From Adiantum capillus-veneris (Eukaryota; Streptophyta; Polypodiopsida; Polypodiales; Pteridaceae): 64,000 bases of DNA. Every line of letters begins with the position of its first letter. Position 1 is the first letter of the stretch. The stretch is taken from contig CM043966.1 of the NCBI GenBank assembly GCA_014529385.2, positions 35,936,739 through 36,000,738 of the forward strand, in the 5' to 3' direction. The notes below the pieces were generated by a model. It was not told the DNA's origin, made no database searches, and saw nothing but the letters and a program-made list of their open reading frames with translations. Positions 55,341-64,000 of this stretch are shown here, piece by piece. Both the position numbers and the translations under genes were made by a program.

Positions 55341-55601
55341 TAGAATTTTCTGGAAGTATGACCGCCTGCAATGAAATACACGAATTTTTCTTCTAGGGAT
55401 GGTCTCTGCACCACGTGCTGCCCTCATTGCCTAAAAGTTAAATTTTCCTCCATTTTGCGGTCTACCCGCTATTATACTCGACGGCTGCGCGCTGCTGAGT
55501 ACGAACAAGAGGGAAAAATTACGGGCTAGCAATGCAAAGGTGGAGTTCGATCTGAGGAGGGCACCCAGGCTGTAGGTAGGCGTCGAGGGCTCGTGAGGAT
55601 C

Positions 55602-55632
<31 letters not shown>

Positions 55633-55731
55633 GAGAGAGGCGAAGTGCGCAGCCTGTGAAAAACCTCCATCATCACCAAGTTGGTAAGCCGCACTGCTCT
55701 TTGCTGTGTGTGGTGCTTTAGTTAACACATG

Positions 55732-55779
<48 letters not shown>

Positions 55780-56289
55780 CCCGCACCATCATAAAGGCTC
55801 ATCTCTGTTTAATGTTCTTGATTGGAGTTCATGGAGTTCTAGATCAGGTATCATGTTGCAAGCATGTATAATTTATTATGCTGCCAGGGTTCATTAAAAA
55901 GCCAAGTCTTTGGCAAAAGAATGGTGATGAGTTTTGATCTCTATTTTACAAGTGCCTGCATGGGTAGACCTTGTTAACCAGCTGATGGCTTGAAAATCAA
56001 ATAACAAATTATGCATCCTATAAATGTATCTCATCAGCTTGAAAATGAAATAACAAATTATGCATCATATAAACGTATCTGACAGCTTGTCGAACCAAAT
56101 ATTGATGCTTAAGTTTTTACAACCACCGCAATTTTAGTAGCATCACTTATTTTTGACAATTAAGCACCAACAAGCTGGATGTCTATTTGAGTAACTCCCT
56201 TTATTTTTGGCACTTAAGCACCGACAAGCTGGATGTCATGGTTGCCTCCTCCATGATCATCACATCGTAGTAGTAACTCCCTTGAGCAT
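55341..56289. repeat. Microsatellites and unassigned sequence
   Basis: GA run 55601-55639 and CA run 55736-55777. A short direct repeat (ATAACAAATTATGCATC at 56001 and 56050) and a further one (AAGCACC(A/G)ACAAGCTGGATGTC at 56163 and 56214) lie after it. ORFs at 55431-55694 and 55706-55897 are low-complexity artefacts. Confidence 0.65.
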
Positions 56290-56546
56290 AGAGACTACCA
56301 GGCGCTTTGTCGGTCGGTTGGAAAGACGATCACATGAGATCTGCAAGTATTGCAAGATTTCACATTGATTGTCCCCATGATCTGCTTAAAGAAGTCATGG
56401 ATCTAGTGTCTTAGAGGTACACCTCTCATTCATGACAATCTGCCTTACCCCAGCCTACTAGATTTGTTTCTTCAAAAATTTCCTTGTCTGTAGGTCGTTT
56501 CCGAGTGAGGAGCTGTAGCAAGATCACCCCAAATGAGTAGATTTCC
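56290..56546 (-). pseudogene. Receptor-like kinase C-terminal fragment
   Basis: On the minus strand 56546-56460 encodes [20 protein letters not shown], kinase subdomain IX with the RKRPTD turn typical of leucine-rich-repeat receptor kinases. After a frameshift and a stop, 56370-56300 encodes CEILQYLQISC and RPTKRL, the subdomain XI end. It is a plant Ser/Thr kinase piece of about 80 codons, without the ATP site or catalytic loop. No neighbouring exon was found, so it looks like a captured or degraded fragment. Confidence 0.7.
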
Positions 56547-56900
56547 CTAGTGGAATGAACAAGTCCAGGTAAGGCCCTAGCACATTGAATGCTACTTCTT
56601 TAATATTTCAAGATTCTTCCATTTAGTTCTAGTGATGGTCTCATTTGGTACCGTCGTTTATGTGTACTTGACACATGATGCCGAGAATAGTAGCATCACT
56701 CCAACTCATGCACATTTGAGAGGCCTTTGTAGCTGTCAAGGTGCAGAGGGGCGGTTTAGGTCGTCTGTACCGGACGGCGCAAGGGTGCTTGCATGCGGGC
56801 CGGTTGTATAGCCACACAAGCAGGGGGCCCCAAGGGCAATTGCATGCAGATTGCATAGGTCAGCAATAATGCAAGCCCATAGGGCGTTGCCGTCAGCATA
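56547..56900. other. Unassigned GC-richer sequence
   Basis: No ORF with recognisable content; the minus frame at 56856-56641 has no motif. It lies between the kinase fragment and a gypsy fragment. Confidence 0.4.
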
Positions 56901-58203
56901 TTAAAATGAGGTCTTACGCAATCCGATCACATCTATTGAGGACATCTTTAAGTTGGCCAAGAATTATGATAATACCTTGGCCGCTTTTGGAGGTGGCCCG
57001 ACGGATGGGGAGACTCCTCGTCGTGGTCCCTCCACGTCTAAATTCAAGCGCTTGAACGCTTAAGCAGCCACAAGTCAGTCGTCAAATCAAAGAATGACGG
57101 CAAATCAAAGGCATCTCGTATGGAGGATCAAAAGAAGAATCGTTGTTTCGACTGTCATTAGATCGGCCAAGGTGTGTCCTAAGCAAAAGAGGAAGTCGTC
57201 TACCTCCGCGCCGGGGAGTACTTCTGTAAACGTTATCGACACTGCAGGTACTTTGTCTTGTTTTGATTCGGAGATCTTTCATGTTAATGCACGTAGCTGT
57301 CTGGGTTGTCACGTTAATAAGGCTGTGTTTGGTCTACATGATCTTCTCCACGTTAAAAGAGAGATCAATGGCCACACTGTGACGGTCTTATTAGAGAACG
57401 GCTCTACCCATAATTTCATTTCTTCTCGTGTGGTACAGGCATTTAAGCTTCACACGTCATCGGTAGACCATTCGTATGTGGTTCGTTATGCAAAACGTAG
57501 GAGCGATCAATGGATTGAGGTTGTGCCATGACTTGACCTTTGAATCTAGTGTTACCAAAGTTTTGGACTTCTGTATAATGGGCCTTTAGCTTGTAAATGC
57601 TATTTTAGGCATGCCATGGTTTTTTGATAAGACAACTTCTCTGTCTATCGATTATGCGTCGCATATAGTTTTCTTTGAGCTTGATGTTGTGTACCATGTG
57701 GTCAAGGGATGCTTGACTGCCGACCATGATGTAAATCTGCTTTAGCTATGAATTCAATGTGTTGTCTCATGATACAACTTATAGTTTGTTGGATTAAAAA
57801 TTATGTTGTTCATTTTCCATCTCATTGTCTTTCTCTTCTTTCAAAAAGTGATGTTACTGCATCAGAAGCTTGTGAGTCTCCGTCTGATCATGGACCGTTA
57901 AGCGTTATCTGGATTCCGTTTTGGCTGAATTTACGGATATGTTTTCACCAGATTTACTAGATGGGCTTCCACCATCTAGTGGACTTGATCTTGATCACAA
58001 GATAGAGCTTTTGCTCGGTAGCCATCCCGTCTTTCGGCAACCGTATAGGTTTAGCCTGAAAGAGGAGGACGAGATAGCTAGGTAGCTTCAAGCCTATTTT
58101 GTGAAGGGTTTTATTGAACCTAGTAAGTCTCCGTGGGGTGCTCCGGTTCTTCTCGCCAAAAAGGACGGAGGAATGCGCTTCCGCGCAGATAACAATGCAC
58201 ATA
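56901..58203 (+). mobile_element. Gypsy fragment 3: gag end, protease, RT start
   Basis: Plus-strand frames give gag C-terminus, a zinc knuckle remnant, protease, and the first ~50 residues of RT, then stop abruptly at 58203. No LTR is attached. Confidence 0.82.
56940..58203 (+). pseudogene. Gypsy 3 gag-protease-RT remnant
   Basis: IFKLAKNYDNTLAAFGGGPTD (gag end, 56945-57005) and KNRCFDCH (57130-57150, knuckle with lost His/Cys) are followed by an open frame (57094-57531) holding INGHTVTVLLENGSTHNFISS, where the protease Asp-Ser-Gly is changed to Glu-Asn-Gly. 57600-57700 gives AILGMPWFFDKTTSLSIDYA. 57940-58190 gives FSPDLLDGLPPSSGLDLDHK, RQPYRFSLKEEDEIA and FIEPSKSPWGAPVLLAKKDG, the RT entry. 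Breaks off before the RT core. Confidence 0.82.
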
Positions 58204-58640
58204 CAATGGTTCAAGATGATGAAATGCTGATGGGCTCTTGCTAGAGGTGCTTGGTACTGCTGAGATGCTGAGGGGTTTTGCTGTAGATACTTGGTATTGC
58301 GAGGCTAAGGACTGGATGCTAAAAACGCTAGGGAACTCTGACTAGAATTTGCAACTGGTTGGCGATAAGGGCTGAAATCTGCTATCTCTGAAAAACTCTG
58401 ATGAAGGATGCTGAAATCTGTTGATGTTGATGCTGATGCTAGAAACGCTAATGGTACTGGCTGAAAACGGTGATCTACTGGTGTTGAAATCGTTATGGAT
58501 CTGGAAGTGCTGGGGATGAGTTTTTGATGGAAAAGCGCATTTAGAGGCTTGGTGCTTGAGGTTGAAAACGTTGACGATGCTACGGGTCCTTTTGTACTGC
58601 AGGTACTGAGGGTACTTTTTCTTGCCATGGGAGGTGACCC
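58204..58640. repeat. Degenerate GATGCTGA-type short repeats
   Basis: Words GATGCTGA, GGTGCTTGGTACTG, GATACTTGGTATTG and TGAAATCTG recur at irregular spacing over about 400 bases. No meaningful translation in either strand; the minus ORF 58649-58305 is Ser/Thr-rich from this composition. Confidence 0.6.
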
Positions 58641-59522
58641 CAGGGTCATTTATATAGTAGATTCATGCTGGTTCGAGCAGTGTCTTCTTTTACCCCACAA
58701 GCCTGATAAAATAATGCCTATAATGATGAAGTGACTTACGTGACTATTCCCATGCCTAGATGCTGAACTGATTGTACTCTACAAGAGAGGGTTATGCAAC
58801 TATGACCTGCTTGGGCATGCACGTCCTGCTAGAGGCTCACAAAGTGCTAGGCTAGGTCCCATGCTAACTAGGATTGACGCTATGCTGTAGCAAAAGCTTG
58901 TCCATGTGGTGCAACTGTAGTGCGCACGTGACATCCAAGATGCTATCCAAAGAGGCTCTGTCACAAAATTATGACGTGGCATGCCGAACCAGGAGTTATA
59001 AGTTGTTCCAACTTATAGGGTCTCGTCTGATGGGGCCCTAGGGACGTTAAGCAAATAAAAACAAGGCTGGCGGGCAACTGTACGGACGTTGCAATTTGCG
59101 TTGGCATGCTGACGTGGCACAACGTACAGACTTCAGTGAATTGCATTGGCTGACACAACGTACGGAATTTCGAGTTTCACGCTACCAGCTTTTGGGGCTT
59201 GAAGCTTTTGAGTCGAAGCTTTTCATGAAATTGTTTTTCCATGGCCAAGGGCTTTTAAATAAGACCCAAGGCCCACTCTTTGGCTTAGTTGTGCTGACGA
59301 GCTTACGAGCAGAGAGGACCCTTAGGCATTGTAAGTTTGCTCAAGCAATAATATAAAATAATACTGAAAGGGGCGCTAGTCTTTGGGGCCAATCTATCTG
59401 GGCACGTAACTACGCCAAACCGTCTCGACTCAATTGAACTGTGATTTAAGTGTGAAGTAATTTTAAGTGATTCGCTTGTCTATCGTGAAAGATTCTCAAA
59501 TTGGGTGCCCAAGTCTGTTACA
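58641..59522 (+). repeat. Gypsy 4 5' LTR region (end fixed, start uncertain)
   Basis: The LTR ends CTGTTACA at 59522, one base before a perfect primer-binding site. A possible start is TGTCACAAAAT at about 58959, which would give about 564 bp, but no second LTR is in the window to prove it. A TTTTAAATAAG box at 59255-59266 could be the promoter. TGACGTGGCA-type sequences lie at 58973 and 59110, and ACAACGTAC at 59117 and 59155. Confidence 0.65.
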
Positions 59523-59523
59523 G

Positions 59524-59537
59524 TGGTATCAGAGCTC
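59524..59537 (+). other. Primer-binding site, initiator Met tRNA
   Basis: TGGTATCAGAGCTC is an exact match to the usual complement of the initiator methionine tRNA 3' end, just after the LTR end CA at 59522. Confidence 0.92.
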
Positions 59538-59569
59538 AACTGTTTTCTCTACTACCGAGAAATTGGATC

Positions 59570-61030
59570 CCTTTTCTTGCGACACACATGGATTCAAGTC
59601 TCGCAAGAATCAAACCAATCCTCTCGACAATTCTAGAATGGGAGGTAGCACGTAAAATTCAAATGGTATTAATGAGATGCAGCGTCAATAGCAGGTTGAT
59701 GATTGCGCAAAGCAGATGCTCCAATTTTCAAAGAATCCTCAGTATGCCAAATTTTTGACCCGGCACTTGATCGATGAAGTGCATACCCGATGGTAGAAAG
59801 CCATCGATTCCCTGCTAAAGTAAGCCCTCAAGAAACCTCCTGTTCCACGGATGTTTACTGAAGATGAACTTTATGATGTTGTTGAAAGACGAGTCAACCA
59901 ACTTTTGGGGGCGAAGAAGCAATCGAAGAAGCGCAACAAGGGAACTGACTACCTTGGTTATTTGGGCCCGTCAATCTTCTTTTGCGAATGCATGAAAACA
60001 GAAGAAGCATGTACGCTTCGAGGGATTGTCCAGCTCGTCCTCATCTTCTTCTGACAGTCGGATAACTCTCTTCTGATTCGAGTAATGAGGACAAAAAGGG
60101 CAAGAAACAACGAAAGAACCAGAGATTGGGAAAGAACCTAATAGTTTTGACGAGAACTCATCCTCTTCTCAGAGTTCAGACCCCGAGGGCCAGATGTTTT
60201 ATTCGAAGAGAGAGCATTTTTACAGAGCAAATCCATATGACTTTCTCGAAGACAAGAATAAGAAGACCAAAGAATTCAAGGAAGGTGGACAAGCAGGCAA
60301 ATTTGATACCTTTTCAAGGTTTCGAGATGCCCACAAAGCCCTTGCCTTCATTCAACAGTTTGACATAGCCTTTTCTGGAGGGCGCTACTCAGAGCACTCA
60401 AAGGTTAGAAGGGCGCCATCTTACCTAATAAAAGGAAATGCTCGGACATGGTGGTCCACTCTTCTCTTATGAAAGAAGCGCCGACCAAGTGGCTTAAATC
60501 CAAGCGACTTTTTATTTCCTCTTGGGTCACTCAAGACTACGAGAACGATGTGATTACAACTTGGAATCATCTTCGGATGACTAAGGGAGACACTTTAGAT
60601 TCATTCTGCGAAAGGTTTTGGGATGCTTTTCTACCTACCTCTTTCTTCAAAAAGATCAGTTTTAAGCAGCAAATTGAGCGGTTTTGCTGTGGACTCCCTA
60701 AGGAGATTCGAGATTACTATTTACTACAGAAATCCGAGTCCATCCAACAACTGATGGGACATGCTAAGCAAGGGTTTGCTATGCATTCGGGTAACGTGAC
60801 TTACCTCACAGATCAACAGTTGACGCCAAGGACCGAACAAAATTTGAACAATGACAACAGATGGAAAAAGAAGTTTCAAGAGATGAAAGATACAGTCGTC
60901 GTTTATCAGAAGATTATAAATCCGATATCTCAAGAAGGAAAGTGTTTCGACTGTGGCGAACAAGGGCATATCGTGCACATAGCACCATCAGAAGATAGGC
61001 ATCATAGTAGCATTCTCAGAAGATAGGCCA
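59570..61030 (+). pseudogene. Gypsy 4 gag
   Basis: FTEDELYDVVERRVNQLLGAKKQ (59851-59930) precedes a Ser-rich segment with a stop. 60194-60472 gives FDTFSRFRDAHKALAFIQQF and LIKGNARTWWST, and 60448-61026 (192 codons) DVITTWNHLRMTKGDTLDSF, LPTSFFKKISFKQQIERFCC, LPKEIRDYY and the knuckle CFDCGEQGHIVHIA, whose last Cys is lost. The capsid part (60270-60760) is typical retrotransposon gag. Confidence 0.85.
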
Positions 61031-61640
61031 GAGAGTTTTAGAGTAATCGAAGAACGTGGCAGAAAAGGAAAGATGAAAGCAGGACTGGTACCAGATTGTG
61101 TGGGGACTGACCCAGATTAGATGGATGAAAGCACAGAACTTTGTCGCGCATGGGGAAAAGCACGAGATCAAGAAGCCCTCATCTTCCGCGACAGAATGGG
61201 ACCACAGGCAAAAGCTGTTCTAGCGGCACTTAGACGGGATGTTGCCATTACACCCGTTTGCATTGTCAGGGGTATTTAGGACACGAGGACTTCTACATCA
61301 TGCCTTTGGAAGGGTATGACGTTCTCCTAGGAATCCCTTGGTTCGACAAGAACAGTGTAGTGGTCGATTATAGGGCCAAGAAAGCGACTTTGAAGAGTAC
61401 AAAGGGTGGAGAAATTGTACTTGATGTAAAATTGAAGGTCCCGGTTGTATCGGCTTTGGCCATTTCCAAATCAATGAAATCTAGTCTTTTTGTTTACTCG
61501 ATCTTCTTGAAAGAACTGAATGATGAACAACGACCAAACATGTCTGAATTGGAAAGGAACGACAAGCACACATAGGTTGATTGTTTCTCTGAAGGCCTAC
61601 CAAATGAGCTACCTCCACCTCGTCCGGAGGACCATACGAT
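61031..61640 (+). pseudogene. Gypsy 4 protease remnant
   Basis: 61258-61575 contains LGHEDFYIMPLEGYDVLLGIPWF and NSVVVDYRAKKATL, the second half of a retropepsin domain. The catalytic DSGA half expected about 60 residues earlier is not visible at 61080-61250, so it is deleted or too decayed. A TAG closes the frame at 61573. Confidence 0.75.
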
Positions 61641-62655
61641 TGATTTGATTCTTGGAAGTACACCACCGAGCCGGCCACCTTATCGAGATAGCCGAGCCCA
61701 AAATGAAGAAATAATGAACCAAGAAAAAGAACTTCTAGAAAAGAGTCTCATCCAACCTAGCACTTCACCTTTCTGTTCTCTAGTATTGCTAGTATTAAAG
61801 AAAGACGGATCTTGGAGGATGTGCATTGACTATAGAGCTCTCAATAATATCACCATCAAGAACAGATTCCCTATTTCAAGGGTCGATGATATACTCGACA
61901 GACTACAAAGATCTTCTTGTTTTAGTAGAATTGATCTGAAAAGTGGATATCATTAGATCCGAATTGCTCCAAGGGATGTCTATAAGACAGCTTTCCGGAC
62001 AACCTTTGGTTTGTACGAATATTTGGTTATGCCTTTTGGACTTACGAATGCTTCAACAACTTTCAACCGAATGATGGATAGGATTTTCAAAGAGTATCGA
62101 TCTTTTGTGGGCACTTTCTTTGACGACATTATAGTTTTCTCCAAGTATGAAGCAGAGCACAAACATCATTTGCTACAGGTCTTTCAAGCATTGCGGAAGC
62201 ATAGATTGGTTATGAACGCAAAAAAGAGTGAATTTTTCTTGCCCGAGATACATTTCTTGGGGCACATCGTCTCAACAGAAGGAGTACAGATGGACCCGGC
62301 CAAAATTGAGACTATTCGCAATTGGCCCGACCTAGAGAATGTTTATGAAGCTCGAAGCTTTTTGGGCTTGTGCTCTTATTATCGATGGTTCATTCAAAAA
62401 TTTGCAGAGATAGCTTCTCCTTTGCATTTATTGACTCAGAAAGGAGTCCCTTTCACGTGGGGCTTGATAGAGATTACTGCTTTTCAGACTCTCAAAGAGA
62501 GATTGACTATCGGACCAGTGTTGGCGTTGCCAGACTTGCAAAAGCCATTCGAAGTTTATTGTGATGCTTGTTATTGTAGTCTTGGAGTAGTTTTGATGCA
62601 AGAAGGCCATGTCATTGCTTACGAGAGCAGATGTTTTCACGTCCAGAGATGGTAG
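61641..62655 (+). pseudogene. Gypsy 4 reverse transcriptase and RNase H start
   Basis: 61645-61956 gives PPSRPPYRDSRAQNEEIMNQ and KKDGSWRMCIDYRALNNITI; a TAG replaces one codon in the GYHxIRI motif (61954). 62011-62655 (214 codons) gives YLVMPFGLTNASTTFNRMMD, polymerase motif FFDDIIVFS (about 62116-62142), FLGHIVSTEGVQMD, RSFLGLCSYYRWFIQ, and the RNase H start EVYCDACYCSLGVVLMQEG. Apart from the stop the chain is well preserved. Confidence 0.93.
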
Positions 62656-62751
62656 CACAGATTTATAAAAAGAGCTATTGGTAGTTATCCATGCTCTTAC
62701 ATAGTGGTGACACTATTTACTCGGAGCTGATTTCACAGTCTTTACATCATC

Positions 62752-63213
62752 AGAGTTTACGTTACTTCTTGTCGCAGAAGCAGATATCGGAAAAGCAGAT
62801 GAGGTGGGTTAACATCTTGTCACAGTTTCATTTCTAGATAGTCTATGTACAAGGACAAAAGAACTTAGTGGCAGATGCGTTGTCTTGGAAGCCCTTGGTT
62901 CTGGCTATTTCCGCGATCCATCATTGGATTTTTGAGGACATGGTAGATCAATATGCAATAAATCTTGACTTTGCAAACATCTCAGAGTTTACGCTACTTC
63001 TTGTCGCAGAAGCAGCTCTCGGAAAAGCATATGAGGTGGGCTAACATCTTGTCACAGTTTCATTTCCAGATAGTCTATGTACAAGGACAAAAACTTGGTG
63101 GCAAATGCGTTGTCTTGGAAGCCCTTGGTTCTGGCTATTTCCGCGATCCATCATTGAATTTTTGAGGACATGGTAGATCAATATGCAATAAATCTTGACT
63201 TTGCAAACATCTC
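62752..63213 (+). repeat. 232-bp tandem duplication in gypsy 4 RNase H
   Basis: AGAGTTTACG...CAAACATCTC is present at 62752-62983 and 62984-63213, with only a few differences. It covers the RNase H end and linker (SEKxMRWxNILSQFHFQIVY, VQGQKNLVADAL-type). The duplication plus small indels destroys the frame. Confidence 0.93.
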
Positions 63214-63229
63214 TAGCCGGATATAGAGT

Positions 63230-64000
63230 GGAGAGACCATTACTGGCTATTCTATACGGGACGACTACTTGATGCGGAAAACAATGTGTGCTACATGGCC
63301 GCTGAGGGAAAAGGTTTTGACAGAGTGCCACTGTCTACCCTTTTCACTGTTTTAGGCCACCGTGGCATAGATACCATCTTGAAGGGTGTTGAGCGTTACT
63401 TCTATTGACTGAGGCTCAAAAAGGATGTGGACGACTTTGTTCGCAGCTGCTTAGTATGCCAAAAGGTCAAGTTTGACAGGCATAAGGCACCAGGACTACT
63501 AGAGCCTTTACCTATTCCCTCCCGCTCCTGGGAGAGCATTGCTATGGATTTCATTTTTGGCCTTCCCAAGACTCAAAGTGGGCATGATGGCATTTGGAAA
63601 GTCATTGACAGATTTAGCAAGCAAGCTCACTTTATTCCGGTAAAGAAGACGGTCAAGCCTAATCATTTGGCGAGACTGTTCATTTCACAAATTTTTCGAT
63701 TACATGGCATGCTTGAGTCGGTAGTCTCTCACATAGATTTTTCGATTCACGAGTTTGTTTTGGAGGGCAATTTGGGAGAACATTGGCACGCGGTTGCAGT
63801 TCTCATCCTCATTCCACCCACAGATAGATGGACAATGTGAGATAGCCAATTTAGTGGTTTTGGATTCATTGAAGTCTTACATTTCGTATCAATAGAATCA
63901 ATGGGAAAAGTACTTGCCTTTGGTGGAATTTGCCTACAACAACAGTTTTCACTCTTCGACAGGGAAGGCGCCATTTGAGGTAATGGAAGGTGCTAAGAAG
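63230..64000 (+). pseudogene. Gypsy 4 integrase, cut by window edge
   Basis: LxGHRGIDTILKGVERYFY (zinc finger His part, 63354-63410) and FVRSCLVCQK (Cys part, 63439-63470) precede the core: ESIAMDFIFGLPKTQSGHDG with the first catalytic Asp, WKVIDRFSKQAHFIPVKK, and RLHGMLESVVSHIDFSIH, where SDRD is altered to SHID. A stop ends the frame at 63840. The remaining core and [10 protein letters not shown]-like piece (63925-63960) are frameshifted. Confidence 0.9.

Larger units (their letters stand above)
58959..64000 (+). mobile_element. Ty3/gypsy element 4, cut by right window edge
   Basis: LTR end, primer-binding site, gag with knuckle, partial protease, RT, RNase H and integrase follow in order on the plus strand. 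The integrase region runs to the last base. Stops, shifts and a 232-bp duplication make this copy defective. It has no clear relation to the other gypsy copies at base level. Confidence 0.9.

Noticed and set aside
55431-55897. Two ORFs around the GA/CA tracts
   Set aside because: Low-complexity SLSLSL and THTHTH content without any domain.
1-64000. Integrated plant pararetrovirus
   Set aside because: RT/RNase H segments are accompanied by integrase, LTRs and primer-binding sites, or by copia order; no movement or coat protein motifs were seen.

Overview
The window reads as nuclear, repeat-dominated DNA of a land plant. The elements are plant-type Ty3/gypsy, Ty1/copia, Helitron and Mutator-like families. 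Two arrays of broken pentatricopeptide-repeat (PPR) sequence, long CT/GA/CA microsatellites, and plant gene fragments (a PRP22/DHX8-type splicing helicase and a receptor-like kinase) support this. The PPR wording (repeats of the type LGCFRRMxSEGVxPNAITYxC and DMYxKCGAxHKAQxVLEEL) recalls seed-free plants such as ferns, but that placement is an inference. I find no intact, clearly functional host gene. Nearly every coding stretch carries stops or frameshifts.

Layout. 1-8842: minus-strand Ty3/gypsy element cut by the window edge, running integrase, RNase H, RT, protease, gag, primer-binding site and 5' LTR. It sits inside a plus-strand Ty1/copia element whose 3' half follows (8843-12337) and ends in a 228-bp LTR. 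13165-13658: short Mutator-like element with matching 9-bp flanks. 14880-18530: about four head-to-tail ~850-bp units of PPR pseudogene. 18530-26164: chromodomain-bearing gypsy element with ~2-kb LTRs and a gag-to-RT deletion. 26165-28440: relics of a DUF7869-like protein and of a C4 zinc-ribbon, RPA-like protein. 28600-29600: a microsatellite belt. 29618-34360: a decayed Helitron of the Helentron type (Rep, PIF1-like helicase, then an endonuclease/exonuclease/phosphatase domain).

34860-35110: tRNA-derived SINE candidate. 35984-36175: half copy of the Mutator-like family. 37004-39993: inverted-repeat structure enclosing tandem 509-bp units. 40150-41830 and 45690-47560: second PPR relic region, split by a second copy of the same copia family (42239-45599), which landed in a duplicated ~130-bp sequence. 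49556-51230: 5' half of a different copia element. 51380-51870: LTR-like fragments. 51880-54300: minus-strand pseudogene of an unidentified, probably transposon-related family. 54320-55340: tandemly duplicated fragment of a PRP22/DHX8-like gene. 56290-56546: receptor-kinase fragment. 56900-58203: truncated gypsy fragment. About 58959-64000: another gypsy element with an LTR end, a methionine-tRNA primer-binding site, gag and pol, running off the right edge.

The genes do not form a working pathway; they are layers of transposon insertion and decay. The recurrent theme is short head-to-tail duplication (53 bp to ~860 bp) hitting unrelated sequence types. The most unusual content is the endonuclease-bearing Helentron relic, the captured and duplicated splicing-helicase fragment, and the PPR pseudogene arrays. 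All calls come from reading the sequence and from family knowledge; no database search was run.
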